A DNA stretch of 64,000 bases from Mixia osmundae IAM 14324 (lineage: Eukaryota > Basidiomycota > Mixiomycetes > Mixiales > Mixiaceae): NCBI RefSeq assembly GCF_000708205.1, contig NW_014575563.1, positions 1,729,361-1,793,360 of the forward strand, written 5' to 3'. Shown in pieces: positions 44,748-56,038 of the stretch. Below the pieces are notes generated by a model. It worked only from the letters and a program-made list of their open reading frames with translations, searched no databases and had not been told where the DNA came from. Position numbers and translations under genes: made by a program. Position 1 is the first letter of the stretch, and each line of letters opens with the position of its first letter.

Positions 44748-47705
44748 TCAAGGCCAAGGTTCGGGAAGGCCTTGGTATGGGCCGCTCGAGTAAAAGATCT
44801 TGGGTCGGAATGAAACGTGCTCGTCCCTGCCAAGCAAATTAGCTCTATGCAAGCAAGCGCGCGTGTGCGCACATGACGGAGCTGCAGCGAAACTTGTTGA
44901 TCAGCGCTTCTTTCCTGCAAGCCGAGATGTCAGCGCTCCTCGTTAGATCGCTGATCGACTTACCCTTGAACGTTTGCATACGACATTTGAATCACCTTGT
45001 CAGAGTTGCAGCGATTCCAGCGCGTGCCTAGCTTGGTGTTGGCAAAGGTAAGCAAGCTTGTGACCGTGCAGAAGTTGACAAAGGCGTAGCCGGTATTGGC
45101 GCCAGACTGAAAATCCACTCGGAGGTACATAAAGTCGAATCTGTAATGCACGGGGCACATGAGCTCGTTGCAGACAAGAACAGACGGCAGAGACGAACGA
45201 TCTTGGGCTGCTTTCGTTGAGCACATCGAGCAAACCGAGATCAGTAAGCTTGTTAGGGATGTTTCTGTGGGATCGCGTCAGCTCAACGCATTGGCGACGG
45301 GTTGAGTACTCGCCGGATCATGACTGTCGTGCGATTGTCGAGACCCATGCGAACGCGTTGGAGATCGAATGCAGTGTTGTCAGGCACACGGTCATCGCGG
45401 TAGAGACCCCATTGAGGCGTGATGCCGCGCAGACCGGCCGGCGAGTCTTGCATCTGCGAAGAACGCGACATAGTGGGAGCCGAAAGCTTGCGAATGAAGC
45501 TGCCTCGGGTGCGATTGAGACCATGCAGCTCACTTGCATAAGACGGCGACGAGTGAAACTGGTCCACTGAAGGCGAACGCGCGAGATCGAGACTTTGCGT
45601 GTGCGTGGGAAGTAAAGAGGAGCAGGAAGTGCGCATGCTGGGAGCGCGCAGAGGAGTGCTCTGAGCAACATGCGAGTACGATACGCCGCTGACGGGCAGA
45701 GTTGGCAGCTGCGCTGTAGCAAAGACTTCGTCTTCGTTGCGAGCGCGGATGCTGAAAGCAGTGCCGCGTAGCACGCGGCCATGTAGGGTCTCGATGGCCG
45801 AGACAGCATCTCGGTCGTCCCAGTAGTCGCATGAGTAGACGTGCTCAATCCCGGTTTGCTTGAACGACTTGATGTCCCCAAAAGATGTGAAGAGATCCTT
45901 CGAGGAGCAATATGAGCAAAAGTCGCAGTCCTCAAGGCGCGGTAGCAAACCTTCATAGATTGAGAATTGATGGGGAGGCAATCTGCTCGGTTGACGCGTA
46001 CTTCAATCTGACCCTCGTTGGGCGAGAGGACAGGCAGCTCCGAGGCGACTCTGGCAAACTCGTGAGGCTTGATGTAGTGAGGCACGAGCGTTGTACCGAA
46101 AGCTGCTTCGTTCGGAAGCTGAGCGTGGGCCGCGATAGCATCGCGAGTGTCATGGAATGCCAGAACAATTGCACTCTGCGTCAAAAGTGAACGGAGGTAA
46201 ATACCGCGCAAAGTCCCATAGGGCTGCTGAGCTATCAGTGTGATTTTATGGGTAGCAGCAAGAAGCCTACGGCGAATGTTTTGCCTATGGCGGCTTGAGA
46301 GGTCTCAGGCGGAACGTTCTCGACGAGCAGGTAGCGCGAGACGGACTGGTATGCGCTAGCTTGGATCTGATCGTAGGATGCTTCCTTGACATGGCTGCTC
46401 GGGAGCGCTGCGTGTGAAGAGCCGCGCGACAAGTGGGAGAAATCGATAACTTTGTCGCCGAGGTTGGAAGGACCACAGTCGGGAGCAGAGGCATGAGCGT
46501 CATCGATGTTATCCTGAGCTTGGTCGCGCTTGGATGCCTCACGACGACGAACTTGGCTGGGACTTCGGATGGTCGGACTGAAGAGCTCGCCTGCATTGGT
46601 GTAGACGCTCGAGCCATTGGATGAATCACTGGTTGCATCGTCAGATCTGACTTGACTGGTGTCGTCGCTAGGCGCTGGTGGATCGACTGTCTTTGGTTCT
46701 GGCGATGACAAGAATGGATTGAAGGCTTGTGTGAGTGCTTTGACAGACTCGGGCAATGCTTCAAGCTGCAACTGATCTTCTTGGGACTTGTGATACGCAA
46801 GCTGATCCTGGCGTCTCTGAATCGCAGATGCTTTGAGCGGCGGTGTGACGGGTAGAAAAGAGCTCGAGTGAGGAAGACAGTCTGCCAAGCCTTTGAGCAT
46901 GTCACTCTGGGCGATCGATGACCTGACGGAAGTGTTAGGCGAAGTGAAAGCAGATGAGTCCTGGCTGCCCGAGCGAATGCTTCGAAGACTGGAAAAGCCT
47001 GATTCATTGAGGTCATCCGATCCGAGACGAGCATGTCCCTGATCGAGTAGCTTTGACTCGCGCGAAGGAGACCATTGGATGTCCCATGATGCGTCAAAAG
47101 GCGGTCTACGTTTGACGAGAGGCGAGGACCAGATGTTGGCACCTGTCTGCTTGTCTTCTTGGCTTATTGAAGCTTCACGCGTGCTATACGTGCTCAACTG
47201 TTCCATTGTCAGCAACGCTCGACGTGATAGATTGAGGACGTACAGGTGAGCTTGAGGGAAGCATAGGCAACGACTGACGAGGCGATTCGGTCGAGATGAG
47301 CGTGCCGAGATGAAAAGGCGATTCTCTGTCGCTTGCAGAGTCGAAGCGATCAAAGTAGCGATCTCTCGATGTCTGCTTCGGTGGGCCGCTGACGCTCGAG
47401 ATGGAGGTCGAGATGAGCGAGTCGTGCGAAGCCGGGGAAGCCCATTTGCTTGCAGCGAGCGAGCGTTCGAGATGAGCGGCGGCCTCTCGGGTGCTTGATG
47501 CACCACAGTCTGTGACCGTGTCTGATCGGACCAGCGAACGAGCCGGTGTAGATTGGAGCAAGGCATCATGGGTGCCTTCTTGGATCTCGGTCGGCGAAGA
47601 GTGCACTTCTTGTGGCGCAGTCGTGGCGACGAGCGAGTCTGACGTCGACGCTTGCATGCCTCTCTCTGTCGATGAGACGGACGGAGATGCGCTTGGAGGG
47701 TCCAT
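44748..47705 (-). CDS. Mei2-like RNA-binding protein
   Basis: The N-terminal ~450 residues are Ser-rich and disordered. A first RRM follows (RYLLVENVPPETSQAAIGKTF, then a strand AIVLAFHDTRDAIAAHAQL), then a second (FTSFGDIKSFK, RVLRGTAFSIRA). The C-terminal RRM3 is the Mei2 signature: TTVMIRNIPNKLTDLGLLD, FDFMYLRVDFQSGANTGYAFVNF, QMSYANVQGKEALINKF, and the closing FRPKIFYSSGPYQGLPEPWP. Fission-yeast Mei2 promotes meiosis by sequestering mRNA-elimination factors; the role in basidiomycetes is not established. The intron between VMIR and NIPNK must start with GC (gcgagt, at 45313). About six introns in total. Confidence 0.9.
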
Positions 47706-48112
47706 GGATCAACGACAATGCCGGATGAAGCCGCTGATGAGTCGACGTTGTGCTTGCCGTTGCGTCAAGTCGCTTCTGCTGGTGTGCTGATGCTCGTCGA
47801 GCTGGACCGAGTGCTCAAGTCAAGAGTGTTGTAGCAGTTGCCGCGGAGATCAGAGCGTCGAAGGCACGCACAGCAGGGGAAGCGAGGTCAGTCAGCAGCG
47901 AGGACGACGTGGACGCGATGGCCGAATTTGGCGGTGGATGGCCTCGATACGTGGCCATGCTCGAGCCTACTTAAGGCCCCTCCTTCCTCTCTGCTTCTCT
48001 AGCTCGCTACATCACAGTCACTACTTGCTGCAGCAGACAACACATTCCTTTGCTTTACACGACATCGATTGAAAGCCACCAGCACTACTACCACATACCA
48101 CCTCGCGTCATC
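47706..48112. promoter_or_regulatory. 407-bp divergent region between the Mei2-like gene and the His-rich protein
   Basis: No gene is supported; the frames seen extend the neighbours or lack a start. Around 47970-48000 lies a C/T-rich tract (cccctccttcctctctgctt) followed by a C/A-rich stretch up to the ATG at 48113, which looks like the core promoter and leader of the His-rich gene. Confidence 0.4.
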
Positions 48113-50136
48113 ATGAAGCAATCTATGCTCGTCTGGGTCACTGCAGCCATCACTCTCGCCTCTTACTCCCGTCCCGTCAAGGCAGATCAGGATCGCACCA
48201 CGATCACGTCAGACTACCGTCAGCCTCTTGCCCTTTCCTTGCTTGCACTCCTTTCTTACGCGCGCGCGAGACGAGCAGACAACGGTGCAGGTCATCAGCA
48301 CAATGGCGGAGGTCCAGAGTCAAGCTATTCCCTCAACGAGAGTGGCCGCGAACATGGCATCATGTACGAGGGTCTGTCGTCGCCATCTAGTCCTGCGCTG
48401 GTCTGACGCACGAAACAGATTCGTACGGCGGCACGTCGATCGAGTCTCACGACAAGCGCGCAGTCCTCGGCAAAGGCGCAGGTCTGTCCCGTTGTGCATC
48501 TATCAAGCTAGTCGGGCTGAATTGACTCGTCCACAGGACCTCAGCCCAAGACGCTCGACAGCTCAGACGATCATCGCAACTATGGCTCAGAGATCCTCGA
48601 GCCTGCTCACGATCGTCAGTCTCGAGTCGATGCCGCTCCTGGAGATACGATCGCGGACCGAGCCGAAGCAGATCGAACGGTCGACTCGAACGGTCACTTT
48701 GTCTATCATCAAGACGGTCTCAAAGCGCATTGCGACGACAAGACGCACAAATGCTCGTACACTGTGCACTCGCATGATGCAGATCATCTCAAGCATCATC
48801 ACGAGAATGGATCTTACTCCAAGCACGCGACTGCTGCCATCGAACAAGATAAGGACAGTTGGACCTACAGAAGCCCGGACTATGCCTCTGAAGCATCATC
48901 GCCCGCTTCGGCTCATACCAAACGAGGTCAAAATGGCATGTCACGCCAATACGACGATTCCCGCCCGCAAGGCGAATCCGCCAGACACGCTACCGGCTCG
49001 AGTGGTCACGTCCCATACGACCATCGCCTCACAACGAGCAAGATCGACGGGCATAGCAGTCATGGCGGCGATCCTTTCGTGGCATCAGAGTACGATAGTG
49101 ACTACAGACATGACACTTCTTCCGACACCATAACGCATGACAAGGAGACGCTCTCGTGGCATCACAAGCGTCAAGAGCACTCCGGTCGCCCACGCCACGG
49201 CGGCTCCGCCGTCGGTCTCGGTTCTTTTAACTCATATAATCCAAGCACTCCGGAACACGGCTACGAGGACGCACAAGTGCAACAGGATCGATCAGGTCAC
49301 GATGGCAACGCTCACTTCTCAGTCTCTGGCCACTATACCTCGCATGATCGTCAGGATACGTCGTATACGTTCAAGAATGAGCATGACAAGCGTGCTGTAG
49401 AGCATGGTCAGCCCGGTCATGCGTACAGTGGCGCGTCGCTCGACTTCACTGATGGCTACAACTCTCACAAGCCTCAAGATTCGAGCTATGGCTTCACAGG
49501 GCATCACGCTCAGCGTCACGGACAATCAGGTCATGCAGAACCTTTCGAATATTCGTTCGAGGGCCACTATGACTCGCGTCATCCCGAAAAGTCGACGTAC
49601 GAGATCGAGTATGAGACAAAGCACGGCAAGCACGCCCATAAGGAGCATGTCGTTGTCAAGGACGCTCGAGTGTGGCACGGCAAGCGCGCGCTCCAACATG
49701 GCCAGCCAGGTCATGCGGAGCCCAGTGACGTGACATTCTCAGACTCGACTTCTTACCACGATGGAACATTCGGCCATGGCGGCAGCTACAGCCACTCGGA
49801 AACTTTCAAGGAGCGACCCCATAGCAAGCGTGACGCGCACCACTACGACATCTTCGAAGTCGATGAGCACCACCACCACCATCATCACGATACCCACGAA
49901 GATGGCAAATACCGCGAGCATGTCGAGAAGTGCCGCCTTGACGGTGAGAACGATGGCAGACTCTTGTTCGACTGTCAATCATCTTCAAAACACACCATGA
50001 TCAAGGTCCACAAGAAGCACAACGGCAAGCCTGGCTCGTTATCCCAGGGTCATAGCAGTCAGTTCAGCAGATCCTTTCGCCTTGCTACGCTGATGTCTGA
50101 ATAGGTCTGGCCGGTGTGCTCGGCGCTATCGCATGA
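48113..50136 (+). CDS. His-rich secreted protein with Lys-Arg-bounded repeats
   Basis: The signal peptide is SMLVWVTAAITLASYSRPVKA. Three introns split the 5' part (donors near 48217, 48372 and 48492), then one long exon follows. A final intron (gtcagt ... gaatag, ~50070-50104) would give a short hydrophobic end LAGVLGAIA; without it the protein stops at 50104. The protein is very rich in His, Asp, Ser, Tyr and Gly, with a run of seven His near the C-terminus. Six KR dipeptides are regularly preceded by His at -2/-3 (HDKRA, HTKRG, HHKRQ, HDKRA, HGKRA, HSKRD). The region 49300-49720 holds 3-4 copies of a ~45-residue repeat with HGQPGHA after KRA. This fits a Kex2-processed repeat protein; metal binding is also likely. 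No family is recognised. Confidence 0.75.
49310..49725 (+). repeat. degenerate ~45-residue coding repeats in the His-rich gene
   Basis: The units share [FS-x-GHY-x-SH-x2-QD(T/S)SY-x-F] then [H-x-(K/Q)R-(A/H)-x-x-HGQ(P/S)GHA]. Clear copies end in KRAVEHGQPGHA, AQRHGQSGHA and KRALQHGQPGHA; the third is lengthened by a Lys/His-rich insert. Confidence 0.65.
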
Positions 50137-50207
50137 GCGCTGGCCGCTTTCCCTTCGCTCTTCTCCCTCTCCCCCTCTTCGCAATCGTTCGTTGTAAAGC
50201 GTATGCA

Positions 50208-51157
50208 TTAGACACTGCTGCGGCTCAAATCCAATGCCGCGAGGGTGATGCTCGTGATGAAGCTAGCTGACACAAAGACTGAACAGGTCAGTGCGAGATT
50301 ATAATACGTGCAAAAGCCAGCAAAGGCGCCGGGAGTACATGTCTTGCCCGTTGCAAACATGCCAACTAGTAACGCGATCCACACCATGGTGAAGAGCACA
50401 TCGTTGACCATGGTGCGTTTGATCCGTCTCCGGGCTGCTCTAGCTTTGATGTCGACGTCTATGCGGGGATCGCTGGGGGGCATGGCGTAGGATGATCCGC
50501 CGAGATGCGAGTAGTAGGTTGGTGGCCGTGCGTGATGCATCGAGCGACGGTCTGGCTTTGCTCGTTTGCCACAGCAACCGCCGGATTCGCCCTGATCGGA
50601 TTTGAAGATACTCCTCAAGACGAAATGCCAAACTGTCCAGAGTGCGCACGAGATGGCTAGAAAGTCGAGAGCAATGGTCGTCACTGCTGTTCTGAGTGGA
50701 CTTGGCGTGGCGGGATGTGTCGCCTGCACTGTTATAAGCAGATGTACAAATTGCACATGGCGTGACGTACGACCGCGCCTGTGATGCTGAAGACTGCAGC
50801 GAGAAGAGCAAACACGCCTTGTCCAAAGCGAGCGAGCATCCTCTTGCGCTTTCTTGCGTGCTTGTTCCAGTCATGCTCAGGTAAGGTCCTGCTGAGCTCG
50901 GCTGGTCTGCCATACTCTGTGGGATTACTCAATGCGGAGTAGCGTCCCTCTTGAGACCGCGGTCGACGAAGAAGCTCGTCGAACGTGAAAGGACTAGGAG
51001 GAGGGAGGCCGTATGCTGTGGGCTGCGGTCGCTCAGGCAACGAGGATGCGGCGAGCTGCTCGTCTAATTTTGCAAGGAAATCGGGATAGCGAGTCTGTTT
51101 GTCGTCCGCATAGAGCGATTCGAGCTCGCTCTTGTCTGTCATTGGATGGTCTTGCAT
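50208..51157 (-). CDS. four-TM membrane protein, unknown family
   Basis: Exons 50771-51157 and 50208-50723 (47-bp intron) give 300 residues. A ~100-residue cytosolic-type N-terminus (ERPQPTAYGLPPPSPFTFDE) leads to four hydrophobic segments: FGQGVFALLAAVFSITGAV, TTIALDFLAISCALWTVWHF, NDVLFTMVWIALLVGMFAT and LALTCSVFVSASFITSITLAA. A basic, Cys/Gly/His-rich loop lies between TM2 and TM3. The layout resembles fungal MARVEL-type proteins, but I see no decisive motif. A Met five codons later is an alternative start. Head to head with EDC3 (121 bp). Confidence 0.7.
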
Positions 51158-51278
51158 TTCCGGATAGGAAGCGAGAGGCTAATTTGCTCGAAGAGGATGG
51201 ACATCTGAGATCTGAAGAGGGCCAAAGCGCCAAAGCGTTGACTCGCGTTTCAAGCAGTGTGCCACTCAGAGAGCGGCC

Positions 51279-52960
51279 ATGTCGAGCGCCTTCCTGGGCT
51301 TGCCGATACGAGTGTCGCTCTTGGATGGCACGGTCGTACATGGCACAGTCAGCGACATCGATGCCAGGCTAGGCAACCTCAAGCTGGTCGCTCCCGTACG
51401 ACTGGAGCAAGTTGGTAAACCCATCCGCTCTTTGCCCGACTATGTCGTTCAGCGAGCGTTTGTGAAGGAGCTGCAGCTCGTCAATGTGGCTCCTGAGCCC
51501 TCTGCTCTCCCCGCTGCTGCACACCATGCACCGGCAACCTCTGCGGCGGCTGCAAGGCCATCCTCATCCACACCGCTAGCCGGCGAGCGCTCTCATGAGA
51601 CCGTCAAGCCGAGCAACGGCAAGTCCCAGAATAAGAAGAAGAAAAAGAAGGCCAAAGTACCCGTCGTGGACATGGGCAGCACGACAGAGCAGACAGTCGA
51701 CGATGAGTTTGACTTTCAAGGCTCCCTGAAACGGTTCGACAAGGCATCCGTGTGGGCCGAACTCGCTAGCGGAGATCAGTCTGATCCCAGCCTACGACTC
51801 GTTGCCCACAATCGTAACAGGGACATAGCTCGCTACACGACCAAGCTTGCGCATACCGAGAATGTCTTAGATCCAAGCGAAGTGCACGACATTGTAGCCA
51901 CGGAGAATGATGAGACGACAGATTACGACTCTGCCGCTGCACTGCCGACGCCGAAACTCACCATGACTCGCTCAAGTCTGGCTGCAGCTGATCATACCTC
52001 TTCTAGCGAAGAGGAAGAGACCGAGCTTGATTTACCCGAAGCGAAAGTGCCATCGCGTCGACCCAACACATCACGCGCCGCGTCCATGTCCAAGCAGGGC
52101 CAAGCTGCTCTGGCAGTCCCACGTCCAACCTCGAAAGCTCGCAAATCTGCTACAAAGCGGAAAGGCTCTTCTACGCGGCAGCCAATTTTGGCGCTCACTC
52201 ACAAAGAATGGTCGGAAGTGCAGCAGATCGCTAGCATAGAGACTGGCCCGAATCTGGCGCAACGGTGTGAGAATGCAGGAAGAGGTTTGGCGGAGACGAT
52301 CGCCTCGCTTGCGCCTGTCGACGTAGCCCTCGAGCGACTCGAAGTCGTCTTGATCTGCGGCTTCACAAGCAAAGCGACTTATGCGCTAAGAGCGGGCGCG
52401 CATCTAGCCAATCGCTCGAGTCCCGTCGTTGCCTTTGTCCCGCCAGATGATCCGCCACAATCCTTGAGCTTCTATTTACGGCTCTTTACGTCTGCGGGCG
52501 GCATTGTCGTGCGCTCGCTCGCGGGTGAGTCTGCTCATCGTGAAGTTGAGCCGCACTGAATTGACATGCAGAGCTGCCGAGTCAACCCGACTTTATTGTC
52601 GAAGCTATAGCCGACAATGTCCCCGAACCACGCAAGAAGTCAGGCAGAGCTCGACAGGATCAAGAGCTTGCGAATTGGATCGATAAGCAAAAGGGCGGTC
52701 ATGTCATTTCGATCGACCTTCCGAGTGACGTCGATCCGGACTCGGGCGTCTCTGCTGTTGAAGATCGATGGGCTGTTCGAGCCGATACGACCGTCGCTCT
52801 TGGCTGCCAAAAGGCAGGCACCGTCTCGCTCTTCCGTGCTGGCTCCATCGTAGTCGTCGATATTGGCTTGCCCGCGCAAGCCTTCACTCGCAGTGGTCTC
52901 GAAGATTGGACTTCGCCATTCACAGGACCAGGGCTAGTCTGGAAAACGACAGTGCGATGA
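51279..52960 (+). CDS. EDC3: enhancer of mRNA decapping Edc3
   Basis: Exons 51279-52524 and 52572-52960 (47-bp intron) give 544 residues. The N-terminal ~65 residues fit the divergent LSm domain (FLGLPIRVSLLDGTVVHGTV ... VVQRAFVKELQLVNV). A Lys-rich run (KSQNKKKKKKAK) precedes the FDF motif (DDEFDFQGSLKRFDKASVWAE in outline). The C-terminal YjeF_N-like domain spans ALTHKEWSEVQQIA to the end, with LEVVLICGFTSKATYALRAG and VISIDLPSDVDPDSG. Edc3 activates Dcp2 and scaffolds P-bodies with Dhh1. Confidence 0.92.
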
Positions 52961-53005
52961 CAAAGAGGTTGCATATGGGTCAACAAGCATCGTACATGAT
53001 CAACA

Positions 53006-55894
53006 TCATTGGCGAACGGCCGGACGGCCTCGAGGTTCTTCATGAATTACGCCTTCGCTGTGTCGCACGCTTGACCGCGTCCGCGACATCGATGTCGAAA
53101 GCGATCGGCCTCTTTCGCTCGGTGCGACAGAGGCCTCGCGGATCGTAGCCGTTGCGGCGTAGCTGGGCGGTCTGTCACCACCCTCGGACTCCTCTCCGGC
53201 GATAAGACGCTCGAAGCGCTGCTGATTGTCAAGAGCTGCATTGCCAGAGACTGACGCACGTCTGCCTGTGCGCGTAGCTTCTTGCGCACAGGCGCAGTCT
53301 GGCGACGTATCTCGCTGGCTAGCGCTAGCTGTTGTATACGTCGGCAATCTATTCGATCGGCATCGACACGACAAGATCGTGATGGGCGCATCGATGATGA
53401 TATCCCATTTCTTCTTCTTGCCTTTCGAGTCGAGCTGCTCCTCATTCCCGCGCTGCATTCGCAAAGCGAGCTTGATCGTATGAGATACCGCTATTGTCGA
53501 TTGAGGATGCTCGACTGAGAAGCGAATATTGCTTGAGCAGTCTGGCAGCCGAATATCGGATTCGAGATTCCATGGTCCTATAGGATCTAGACATTGCGGC
53601 GTAGAATCTAAGCGTTATGTTAGCTTGCATCAGGCACGTATCGACATGGCGAACCTTCGCTCGAGGTAGCGTTGACAAAGAAACGATTGAGGGGTGAAGT
53701 CGAGATTGCATCGGGTGAGTCGTCCATGACGGGCAATAAGGGTACTTCTGAATCTGACTGCTCTAGTTTGAGTAAGACGTATTTCTTTACACCTTCGTGT
53801 CTCGTGATCTTGCGGTTATGTGCATAGTATACTACTCTTTCTTCGAGTGTGACTGTGAGTTTGAACAGCTTGACTTTGTTCATAGGGTTCAGGCGCAGTG
53901 AAACAGGTATATTGCCACCAATGGCAAATTTGCGGCCCGAGAATGCGACGAGATAGCGGAGCTCGGTTTCCCAAAAGCGCTCGACGACAATACTATCGGT
54001 CTCTTCGAGATCCTCTTCGCCAGGACAAACGACGAGTTGGACATCTGTTTCTGTCGTGAGGTTGGTGGTCAGTGCGCCAGCGCGTTGGATGACCGCTTTC
54101 AGGGTATAGGTAACGTGACCAAAGTCGCAGTGCATCGTCGGGGGCAGGCTCTGCGGGACCGACATGGATATTGGGTAATTGTAGACGCCCGCTTTGAACT
54201 CCTTCCAGCCTTGTGAGCGGGTGTTGACATCGTCTTCATCATCGCTAAGATCGCGCTGATTTGGTTCGTTTGCAGTGAGGGCTTCTCGCAAGGCTTTGAG
54301 TGCTTTGTTGCGCCCTCTGCTCTGATCTCTGCCATTGATGCGGGTAATGCTCTGATCTCGACGGTCTACGCTGCCATTGCGAATGCTGTCAGGACTCGTA
54401 TCTCGTCTCTGCTGGCTCTTTCCGCGTAAAGAGATACCCAAAGATTGCAAGCCGAAGCGTGGCTTGCTGGGCGTTCTCGAAGCGCTCCGAACAGAAGGGG
54501 ACCGTCCATTCGTACGCACGCTGGGCGGCCGCTCAGGTGAGATGACGGAAGCGTCATCGTCATCTTCTTCTGGTACGGTCTCAGACAGCCTACTGCTTAT
54601 CGATGATCGTCGAGGACCTTCAGAGGCGGCATAGGAAGGTGGCGAGTCAAGAGGCGCCCCATTGACGGGTATGCCATTGGTTTGAACAGCAGGCAAATCG
54701 GACATGCGATGCGCGGGCGAGCTAGGAGCGGAGCTCGTCGGACTGATAGTAGCAGGCATACTGCTCAAACGGGTGGTAGTATGACGGTTAGGCGGTGCAG
54801 GCGACATGGACGCCATTCTATCTACAGCAGATAGATTGGAGTGTCGATCTACGCTTCCCATGCGCAGGGCTGCCTCCTGCCTGATGACACGCATGGGATT
54901 CCTGCCGCGAGAGTGATCTAGTGAATCGTGCTCGTCCGCGTAATGTGATCGGGTACCGGGACCGACCGAGAAAGCCCGTCGCTCTGTCGACTGTCCGCTC
55001 GCTGCAAAGAAGATTTGCTTCTCGTCTAGCAGGACACTCTCGTCTGCTGTTTCTAGCCTTCTGGGGCCGATACCTGCAGGCATGCTTGCGAATCAGAGCG
55101 ATCATCTTGCGCGGGTGTTGTTTCGCACCTTCTGGCCATTCTGTTCGTGTTGTGCCTATGAGACGCACGCTGATCTTGCGTATACGAGTCGGTTTCGCGA
55201 GATTGATGGTCAATATCCCACGCAAGACGGAGGGCGGCAGAACAACGTCGACCTGCTCACGAGCCTCTTCAATAGCACGCTGCGTCGTAGGTGTGGCTGC
55301 ACCGCTGACGAGACCAGAGGTATGACCCAGGTTGGAGCTATCGGTGCTGGCGTGAGCTTGAGCTTCCCGACCAGTGCGCTCTGGACTGGTCTGTGCAGAC
55401 CGGAAAGGCGTGCTGGAAGCTGATGCCTGCCGTGAGTGACCAGGCGTAGGTACTCGCGAGGATGGCTGGGACAATCGTGCGACAGCTGACGAGCTCGGAT
55501 ACGCTTGATGATTCGGTCTGTGCGAGCCCGGCAAGCTCGTCGTCGCACCTGAATCATCCAAGACTCGTCCACTATGCGCCGATAGGGGATCTAGCGGTTG
55601 CCGCGTTCCTGCAGGTTGTGCCTGATGAACAGGCAGACCAGGCGCTGCAGAGGTATTGCTCGTGATGTAAGCCGACATGGGCGAGTTCTGCAGGCCTCCT
55701 CTGCCCGGAGACCTCGCTCTCTCGGGCGAGCGAGTCCTGCTGGGCGATCTCGTACGGGAGGCATTGCGTGAGCCGGTCTGACGAGCTTGGCGGGCTTGCT
55801 GTCGCTGTCGTCGGCGCTCCGCTGCCCCTTCTGCAGCGCGAATGAAGACGACGGGCTCGGTCAGTCGTATGCTGCAGTGTGACGAGGGAGCCAT
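53006..55894 (-). CDS. arrestin-related trafficking adaptor (ART) with PPxY motifs
   Basis: Exons 55129-55894, 53655-55073 and 53006-53586 sum to 2766 nt, 921 residues. The start segment CSIRLTEPVVFIR is the first arrestin strand. Then comes a ~190-residue Ser/Pro/Arg-rich insert before VLRGILTINLAKPTRIRKISVRLIGTTRTEWPEG. A second long disordered insert follows, and the arrestin C-domain resumes at VYNYPISMSVPQSLPP, with GGNIPVSLRLNPMNKVKLFKL. Two PPSY sequences (DSPPSYAAS and DRPPSYAAT) are PPxY motifs for a Nedd4/Rsp5-type ubiquitin ligase. Such adaptors direct ubiquitination and endocytosis of transporters. Of the fungal classes it most resembles Aly/Rod-type or PalF-like adaptors; the exact group is open. 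Confidence 0.87.
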
Positions 55895-56038
55895 GCTATC
55901 ATGGAGCTGCTGGCTACCTCGAAGGGACGACTTATCGCTATCAAAACTCGTTCGGCGCAACGCAACGCAATTTGTTTGGCAACGCGCCGACGCTGCTGCC
56001 GCCTGTTTGACACAACTGGACAACTCGCCAAGGCCTCG

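Noticed and set aside
49850-49930. The run of seven His codons as a cloning tag artefact.
   Set aside because: It lies inside a natural His-rich protein and is embedded in His/Asp-rich sequence with no vector-like flanks.
48113-50136. A dikaritin-type RiPP cluster around the His-rich precursor.
   Set aside because: No UstYa/DUF3328 oxidase, tyrosinase or transporter gene is present nearby; only the precursor-like design is visible.
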